Source: JBMOLL01 sp049325415
Lineage (GTDB): Bacteria > Bacteroidota > Bacteroidia > Bacteroidales > GCA-2748055
Reading direction: 5' to 3'
Assembly (NCBI GenBank): GCA_049325415.1
Contig: JBMOLL010000067.1
Location: 7,332-71,331, forward strand
DNA length: 64,000 nucleotides
Position numbers and translations under genes: made by a program. The notes under the pieces were generated by a model, which did not search any database, was not told the DNA's origin, and worked only from the letters and a program-made list of their open reading frames with translations. Positions 59,221 to 64,000 of this stretch are shown here, piece after piece (the stretch's first letter is position 1; each line of letters opens with the position of its first letter).

Positions 59221-60372
59221 ATGAAGATCACTATCATCGGGTCGGCCTGGCCACTCAGAGGCGGGTTGGCTGCCTATAATGAAAGACTGGCAACCGAGTT
59301 CCGGAACTCAGGTCATGAGGTCAGCATTGAAACCTTTTCCCTGCAATATCCGGGCTTTCTTTTCCCGGGCAAGACCCAGTATGCCGACTGGCCGGCTCCT
59401 CCCGGGCTGAAGATCAGGTCCTCCGTAAATTCCATCAATCCGTTTAACTGGCTGCGCACGGGGCTTCGTCTGCGCAGGGAGAAACCCGACCTTGTGGTGA
59501 TCAAGTACTGGCTGCCCTTCATGGGTCCCTGCCTGGGTACCCTGGCAAGGCTGGTCAGGTCGAACCGCCATACAAAGGTGGTGACCATCTTCGACAATGT
59601 GATCCCGCATGAAAAAAGGCCGGGCGACCGGCTGTTCACCCGCTACTACATCAAAGCCAGCGATGCGTTTGTGGCCATGTCGGACAGCGTACTGGAAGAC
59701 ACCTTCCAGTTTGACAGGCACAAGCCAAGGGCCCTTTGCCCCCACCCGATCTTCGATAATTTCGGACCGGCGCTCCCCAGGCAGGAGGCCAAGGAACTGC
59801 TCGGGCTGGATACGGGTTTACGTTACCTCCTCTTTTTCGGCTTCATCCGCGATTACAAGGGCCTCGACCTGCTCATCAAAGCCTTTGCCGATCCGCGTTT
59901 CCGGGGCCGCGACCTGCGCTTGCTCGTAGCCGGTGAATTTTATTCCGATCCCGCGCCCTACCTGGAGATGATCCGTGAGTTTAAACTGGAGGACGAGATC
60001 GTGATCCGCAGCGATTTCATTCCCGACGAAGAGGTGAAAAAATACTTCTCGGCGGCCGATGTCGTTGTTCAGCCCTATAAAACAGCAACCCAGAGCGGCA
60101 TCTCGCAGATCGCCTACCATTTTGAGAAACCCATGATCGTTACCAGGGTGGGCGGATTACCGGAGATTGTTCCCGACGGCCGCGTGGGTTTTGTCACGGA
60201 AACGGAACCCGGAAGCATCGCCGCTGCCATACTCCGGTACTTCGATGAGGGACTGGAACAGCAGTTCGCGGCGAATGCAGCCCTTGAAAAGGAAAAGTAC
60301 AGCTGGAAAAGGATGGCGGAGACCATCACCGGCCTGTTGCAACAAACGAAAGACCATGATCATACGAAGTAA
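59221..60372 (+). CDS. GT4-family glycosyltransferase
   Basis: 383 residues with two Rossmann-like halves. ITIIGSAWPLRGGLAAYNERLATEF (about 3-27) is the acceptor-side N-terminus. The donor half has FFGFIRDYKGLDLLIKAF (about 205-222), DEIVIRSDFIPDEEVKKYFSAADVVVQPYKTATQSGISQIAYHFEKPMIVTRVGGLPEIV (about 257-317). The EX7E-type motif is replaced by QSGISQIAYHFEKP. It heads the run GT4-hddA-hddC and its end overlaps the kinase start by 17 bp. A transferase using an activated heptose from its neighbours is a reasonable guess. Confidence 0.87.
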   Translation: MKITIIGSAWPLRGGLAAYNERLATEFRNSGHEVSIETFSLQYPGFLFPGKTQYADWPAPPGLKIRSSVNSINPFNWLRTGLRLRREKPDLVVIKYWLPFMGPCLGTLARLVRSNRHTKVVTIFDNVIPHEKRPGDRLFTRYYIKASDAFVAMSDSVLEDTFQFDRHKPRALCPHPIFDNFGPALPRQEAKELLGLDTGLRYLLFFGFIRDYKGLDLLIKAFADPRFRGRDLRLLVAGEFYSDPAPYLEMIREFKLEDEIVIRSDFIPDEEVKKYFSAADVVVQPYKTATQSGISQIAYHFEKPMIVTRVGGLPEIVPDGRVGFVTETEPGSIAAAILRYFDEGLEQQFAANAALEKEKYSWKRMAETITGLLQQTKDHDHTK

Positions 60373-61381
60373 AGCACCCCTCAGGATTGGATTTGCCGGC
60401 GGCGGATCGGACGTGTCTCCCTTCTCCGACCGTTATGGCGGTGCGATCCTCAACGCTACGCTGAACATGTATGCCTGGGCCACAATCACCCCGCGAAACG
60501 ACGGGAAGATCATCCTGCATTCGCTCGATAAGGGCCAGCGGCTGGAGTACCACTCGGCTGCCAACCTGCCGATGGACGGAGAGCTGGAACTGATCAAAGG
60601 CATCTACCACCGGATCGTAAGCGACTATTCGGGAGAACCGCTTTCATTTGAACTGAAGACCCATGTCGATGCCCCTCCGGGATCGGGACTGGGCAGTTCC
60701 TCAACCCTGGTTATTGCTATTATCGGGGCTTTCAGGGAATGGCTCAACCTGGCGCTCGGCGAATACGACCTGGCCCACCTGGCCTATGTGATTGAAAGGG
60801 AGGATCTTAAAATGGCCGGAGGCAAGCAGGATCAGTACGCAGCCACCTTCGGCGGCGTCAATTTCATGGAATTCTTCAACGGGAACAAAGTCATTGTCAA
60901 TCCTTTGCGCATCAAACAGGAGGTGCTCGACGAACTGGCCTACAACCTTGTACTATTCAATACGGAAACAAGCCGCGTTTCCTCCCAGATCATCGAAATG
61001 CAGCAGAAGAATGTACTCAGCAACAACAGCAGTTCGGTAAGCGCCATGCTGAAAATGAAAGAGCAGGCCCTCCTGATGAAGGAAGCGCTGCTGAGAGGCG
61101 AACTGAACCGTATAGGTGATCTCCTTAACTTCGGATGGGAATACAAGCAGCAGATGGCCGAAGGGATCGTGAACGAACAGCTTCTGAAGATTTACAGGGC
61201 GGCACTGAAAGCCGGAGCTTCCGGGGGAAAGATCAGTGGTGCAGGCGGAGGCGGCTTTATGTTGTTCTACTGTCCCGACAATACACGCCATAATGTTATA
61301 GATACCCTTCACTCCCTGGGCGGACAGGTGCAGCCTTTCGAATTCACCAAGGGCGGCCTGCGAACCTGGAAAATCCTGTAA
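60356..61381 (+). CDS. hddA: GHMP-family sugar kinase, HddA-like (D-glycero-D-manno-heptose 7-phosphate kinase)
   Basis: 341 residues. RSKAPLRIGFAGGGSDVSPFSDRYGGAILN (about 4-33) is the GHMP substrate/ATP start; the phosphate loop is PPGSGLGSSSTLVIAIIGAF (about 104-123); the third motif is ASGGKISGAGGGGFMLFY (about 285-302). This pattern matches HddA, which phosphorylates heptose 7-phosphate at C1 for the GDP-heptose pathway. The upstream in-frame extension of 63 codons lies within the GT4 gene and is not family-like. It is followed by the matching guanylyltransferase, which supports the call. Confidence 0.82.
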   Translation: MIIRSKAPLRIGFAGGGSDVSPFSDRYGGAILNATLNMYAWATITPRNDGKIILHSLDKGQRLEYHSAANLPMDGELELIKGIYHRIVSDYSGEPLSFELKTHVDAPPGSGLGSSSTLVIAIIGAFREWLNLALGEYDLAHLAYVIEREDLKMAGGKQDQYAATFGGVNFMEFFNGNKVIVNPLRIKQEVLDELAYNLVLFNTETSRVSSQIIEMQQKNVLSNNSSSVSAMLKMKEQALLMKEALLRGELNRIGDLLNFGWEYKQQMAEGIVNEQLLKIYRAALKAGASGGKISGAGGGGFMLFYCPDNTRHNVIDTLHSLGGQVQPFEFTKGGLRTWKIL

Positions 61382-61386
61382 GGACA

Positions 61387-62109
61387 ATGATCACAAAACC
61401 CAGTTCCATCAAAGAAGCAATTATCCTGGCGGGAGGCTTAGGTACCCGCCTTCGTTCGGTCGTCAGCGATGTTCCCAAACCGATGGCCCTCCTGAACGAC
61501 AAGCCCTTTCTTGTTTATCTTCTTGATTACGTGGCCTCTTACGGTATTGAACATGTCATTCTTTCGGTCGGATACAAGTACGAGGTGATCCGCGATTATT
61601 TCGGTGAGCAGTACAAAAGCATGAAGCTGAGTTATGCCATCGAGAAGGAACCGCTGGGTACCGGCGGTGCCATCCGTTATGCCCTTTCCTTTGTGAAAAA
61701 GGACTGTGCCTTTCTGCTGAACGGCGACTCCTTTTTCAATGTGAACCTTCATGATCTGGGTGAGTTTTTCATGGCCTACCAGGCTGATATCTCGCTGACC
61801 GTTAAAAAAATGCGGAACGTAGAGCGCTACGGTACGGTGGAGATGGACGTGTGCCGGGTGGTGAATTTCCTTCCGAAGACTCCCCTGAAATTCGGTTTCA
61901 TCAATGGCGGGGTTTATGCTATTTCAAAGCAGATCTTCGAACGGTTCCCGGTGGGAAGAAAGTTTTCCTTCGAGTCGGAATTCCTGGCTACTTACCTTAA
62001 CGAACTTCGGATCTGTGCCATGAAATCCAATGAGTACTTCATTGATATCGGTGTTCCCGAGGACTATGAAAAAGCCCGGGAAGAATTACCCGGGCTTGTA
62101 TCATCCTGA
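61387..62109 (+). CDS. hddC: Sugar-phosphate nucleotidyltransferase, HddC-like (D-glycero-D-manno-heptose 1-phosphate guanosyltransferase)
   Basis: 240 residues. EAIILAGGLGTRLRSVVSDVPKPMALLNDKPFL (about 9-41) is the nucleotidyltransferase signature with the catalytic Arg and Lys; FLLNGDSFFNV (about 114-124) carries the metal-binding Asp. GGAIRYA and GFINGGVYAISKQIFE follow. Length and pairing with an HddA-type kinase point to GDP-activation of heptose rather than glucose or mannose. GmhA and GmhB are not in the window. It ends exactly where the convergent GT2 gene ends. Confidence 0.8.
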   Translation: MITKPSSIKEAIILAGGLGTRLRSVVSDVPKPMALLNDKPFLVYLLDYVASYGIEHVILSVGYKYEVIRDYFGEQYKSMKLSYAIEKEPLGTGGAIRYALSFVKKDCAFLLNGDSFFNVNLHDLGEFFMAYQADISLTVKKMRNVERYGTVEMDVCRVVNFLPKTPLKFGFINGGVYAISKQIFERFPVGRKFSFESEFLATYLNELRICAMKSNEYFIDIGVPEDYEKAREELPGLVSS

Positions 62110-63060
62110 TCAGAGCTCAGTTTCTATTTCATACCTGTTCCGGTCGGTCGCACTGCGCGACACGAGTTCGCCGAGGAAGCCCCCCACAAACAGCTGGGTT
62201 CCGATGATCATGCAGGTGATGGACAGGTAAAAGAGTACGTTGTCCGCCATCAGCCTTGCTGGTACATGATGCCGCAGGGCTGCCCATTTCTCAATGCCGA
62301 TGATCAGCAACAGGATGAAACCGATCATAAACATCAGGGTCCCGATCAACCCGAAAAGATGCATCGGCTTTTTACCAAAGCGGGTCATAAAGGTAACGGT
62401 CAGCAGGTCGAGGAAACCGTTGATAAAGCGTTCCATACCGAACTTGGTCACCCCGTACTTCCTTTCCTGATGCTGCACAACCTTTTCCCCGATCTTTTTG
62501 AAGCCGCTGGCTTTGGCGAGCACAGGGATATACCGGTGCATCTCCCCGAATACCTCAATGCTTTTTACCACATTGTTCCGGTAGGCTTTCAGACCGCAGT
62601 TGAAATCGTGCAGGTAAATCCCGCTGAGTTTCCTGGCGGCCCAGTTATAGACCTTGCTGGGAATGTTCTTGGAGAGAACGGGATCGTAACGCTTTTTCTT
62701 CCAGCCCGATACCAGGTCGAGGCCTTCCTCCTTGATCATCCGGTACATCTCCGGAACTTCCTCCGGACTGTCCTGCAGGTCGGCATCCATAGTGACCACC
62801 ACCTCACCCCTGGCCGTATGAAAGCCCGTGTGCAGGGCGGCTGATTTACCGTAGTTACGGCGGAATTTGATCCCGCGGATCTCCGGGTGTTCTTTTTTCA
62901 ACTCAACAATCTTTTCCCACGAACCGTCATTGCTCCCGTCATCCACCATAATGACTTCGTACGAGAGCCGGTTCTCCTTCATCACACGGTCGATCCATCC
63001 GGTCAGTTCGGGAAGGGATTCCACCTCGTTATAGACCGGGACAACAATTGAGATATTCAT
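62110..63060 (-). CDS. GT2-family glycosyltransferase with C-terminal membrane helices (DPM1/GtrB/ArnC-like)
   Basis: 316 residues. SIVVPVYNEVESLPELTGWIDRVM and VIMVDDGSNDGSWEKI (about 3-52) form the GT2 start; VVTMDADLQDSPEEVPEM (about 88-105) is the DxD metal-binding motif with the DADLQ-P signature of polyprenyl-phosphate glycosyltransferases. SGWKKKRYDP follows. Two transmembrane helices lie at about 235-260 and 272-298. These enzymes load a sugar onto undecaprenyl phosphate for later surface-glycan transfer. 10 bp downstream of the DUF4199 gene. Confidence 0.9.
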   Translation of the reverse strand: MNISIVVPVYNEVESLPELTGWIDRVMKENRLSYEVIMVDDGSNDGSWEKIVELKKEHPEIRGIKFRRNYGKSAALHTGFHTARGEVVVTMDADLQDSPEEVPEMYRMIKEEGLDLVSGWKKKRYDPVLSKNIPSKVYNWAARKLSGIYLHDFNCGLKAYRNNVVKSIEVFGEMHRYIPVLAKASGFKKIGEKVVQHQERKYGVTKFGMERFINGFLDLLTVTFMTRFGKKPMHLFGLIGTLMFMIGFILLLIIGIEKWAALRHHVPARLMADNVLFYLSITCMIIGTQLFVGGFLGELVSRSATDRNRYEIETEL

Positions 63061-63070
63061 TCAGAAACGA

Positions 63071-63610
63071 TTAGGCAACTTCGTTCATTGGATTCTCCAC
63101 TTCCTTTTTCAGGAAAATGGCTGCGATCAATCCTACGACACCCAGGAAAATGGTATTGCCAACAAGGGCTTTCCTGACAAGCCTCAGAGGCTCAAGACCT
63201 TTGGCTGCCCGCTCCATGGCTTTATCGATCATATTCTCAGGGATCCTCGGATTATCCATCAGTTTACTTTCGGTAAAGGTCAGTGTCCGCTGAACCAGGT
63301 CGGGATCAATCACATAATAAAGCAGGTAATTGAAAACCGCAGCCAGGATGCCCGATACCAGGCCGATGGCCAGGCTCATAAGGACCAGGCGACCATAGGT
63401 TGATAAGCCGTTGAGATATTCATTCCGATAGGCACGCAACAGGTATATGAGTACGGCAATTGTGATCACCAGGCTCAAAATACCGGCCCAGGGTTTAAAC
63501 AGGAGATCGGTGACATAAAAGATCACTGAAATAAGTATTCCGACAAAGCCCATGATGGCACCATAGATCAGTGCGGGTTTTAGAAACGGTTTTTTTGCGT
63601 TTTCGTCCAT
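63071..63610 (-). CDS. DUF4199 membrane protein
   Basis: 179 residues with four hydrophobic helices (about 13-33, 40-60, 73-98 and 148-168). KPALIYGAIMGFVGILISVIFYVTD at the start and a loop rich in charged residues between helices 3 and 4 are typical of DUF4199, a Bacteroidota family. It is often found just upstream of a DPM1-like GT2 gene, as here, which suggests a shared role in surface glycan work. Function is not known to me. Confidence 0.85.
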   Translation of the reverse strand: MDENAKKPFLKPALIYGAIMGFVGILISVIFYVTDLLFKPWAGILSLVITIAVLIYLLRAYRNEYLNGLSTYGRLVLMSLAIGLVSGILAAVFNYLLYYVIDPDLVQRTLTFTESKLMDNPRIPENMIDKAMERAAKGLEPLRLVRKALVGNTIFLGVVGLIAAIFLKKEVENPMNEVA

Positions 63611-63687
63611 AGTCGATAAGGTTTGGTAAGGTTTGAGATAAATTTCAGGATGAAATTACACAAAGTATCGGAGCTTGCAAAAAAAAA

Positions 63688-63784
63688 GGGCAAGCTCCTT
63701 ATATCGCACCGCTACAACCGCCTACCCTTGCTACCTTCCGGTCCTGGGGGGGTTCAGCAGGAGCTGGTCGTATAAGACTTGCCC
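63688..63784 (-). ncRNA. ffs: Signal recognition particle RNA, small bacterial type
   Basis: About 97 nt. The 5' GGGCAAG pairs with the 3' CTTGCCC, then CTTATA with TATAAG. The conserved apical part is readable on the minus strand: CCAGGACCGGAAGGTAGCAAGG, including the GGAAGNNAGCA tetraloop-proximal signature of SRP domain IV. A U-tract of eight or nine follows the 3' end (63679-63687). With Ffh it targets inner-membrane proteins. The promoter immediately upstream fixes the 5' end. Confidence 0.93.
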
Positions 63785-63790
63785 GGGCGA

Positions 63791-63822
63791 CAAAAGTAAT
63801 ACATATTCGAAGAATAAGCAAA
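63791..63822 (-). promoter_or_regulatory. Complete promoter of the SRP RNA: TTTG-N20-TACTTTTG
   Basis: On the minus strand TTTG at 63819-63822, 20 bp, TACTTTTG at 63791-63798. The RNA 5' end begins 7 bases after the -7 box, as expected, so the transcription start can be placed without experiment. Confidence 0.85.
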
Positions 63823-63952
63823 TAAAAGTAAAACTCACTCCGGGATTAAAAAAAGAATAATCCTCACCCCCGGCCCCTTCTATGTTGTAATCCAATTTTT
63901 TTTTGTCTTTTAACATATATCGGGTAATGGAACCTGAAGTTTTCTTTCTGGC
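63823..63952. other. AT-rich intergenic sequence
   Basis: No ORF is supported. A minus-strand 76-codon frame overlapping the SRP RNA (63731-63961) was rejected. Confidence 0.4.
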
Positions 63953-63988
63953 AAACTCCATCCGGGTTCGATACCCGGGTGGAGTTTT
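63953..63988. terminator. Strong hairpin, probable bidirectional terminator
   Basis: AAACTCCA, then CCGGGT, loop TCGAT, ACCCGG, then TGGAGTTT, with one T.G pair, making a 15-bp stem. The A and T runs on both ends suit termination in either direction. It presumably ends a gene just outside the right edge of the window. Confidence 0.7.
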
Positions 63989-64000
63989 GATACATCGGTA

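Noticed and set aside
63731..63961. A 76-codon minus-strand frame at the right edge
   Set aside because: It covers the SRP RNA and its promoter; the product has no recognisable features.
63953..63988. tRNA 3' half (GGGTTCGATACCC looks like a T arm)
   Set aside because: No D arm, anticodon arm or matching 5' acceptor strand upstream; the whole stretch folds as one 15-bp hairpin, so a terminator is the better reading.

Overview
The window comes from a member of the Bacteroidota, most likely an uncultured or environmental Bacteroidales/Marinilabiliales-type lineage. The evidence is a SusC/SusD pair with a hybrid two-component regulator, three proteins with type IX secretion (T9SS) C-terminal sorting domains, DUF4199 and SiaC-type (DUF1987) proteins, and promoters of the Bacteroidota type (TAnnTTTG/A at -7). 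Five of these promoters also carry TTG exactly 20 bp upstream. The background is moderately GC-rich; about 16.6-20.2 kb and 20.9-21.6 kb are visibly AT-rich and look acquired.

Layout. 0-2.4 kb: the start of a UbiE/MenG methyltransferase and purL, overlapping by 4 bp on the minus strand. 2.4-6.7 kb: a heptanucleotide repeat array followed by a three-gene metabolic run (YdfG-like dehydrogenase, amidohydrolase, Ldh_2-family dehydrogenase) and a bacteriohemerythrin. 7.0-12.0 kb: a formylglycine-generating-enzyme (FGE) remnant, a MobB-like P-loop protein, then a minus-strand cluster of a lysine 2,3-aminomutase, two different D-Ala-D-Ala-ligase-like ATP-grasp enzymes and a small GNAT acetyltransferase. 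That cluster may build a beta-lysine-containing small molecule and is the best candidate here for an undescribed pathway. 12.3-16.5 kb: an anchored or secreted non-specific endonuclease and an Asp-box propeller protein. 16.6-21.7 kb: an accessory island with a NYN nuclease, an AAA/STAND-like ATPase and an exported trypsin-like protease, then a module of small envelope proteins lying between two ~110-bp direct repeats.

22.0-28.0 kb: a 1565-residue T9SS adhesin-like protein and the membrane-bound LuxR-type regulator upstream of it. 28.5-44.8 kb: a polysaccharide utilisation locus. On the minus strand, in transcription order, it has a 38-residue membrane peptide, a GH31 glycosidase, SusC, SusD, a PKD lipoprotein and a T9SS DUF4874/DUF4832 protein; a 1429-residue hybrid two-component regulator is divergent. 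45-51 kb: small envelope genes, most with their own promoter, including a truncated FloA-like protein overlapping a DUF6090-like protein. 51.4-59.2 kb: housekeeping genes (GAPDH, SiaC-like protein, ABC permease, aconitase, LuxC-type reductase, miaA). 59.2-63.6 kb: a glycan operon (GT4, HddA- and HddC-like heptose-activation enzymes) facing a GT2 and a DUF4199 protein. 63.7 kb: the small SRP RNA with a complete promoter and a U-tract.

The most striking non-genic feature is a family of arrays built on a strict 7-nt lattice. One runs for 52 heptads and another for 48 without a phase slip. Two arrays end 7-17 bp upstream of -7 boxes, and the arrays occur together with a dispersed palindrome-like repeat. 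All functional calls are from reading motifs; no database search was run.
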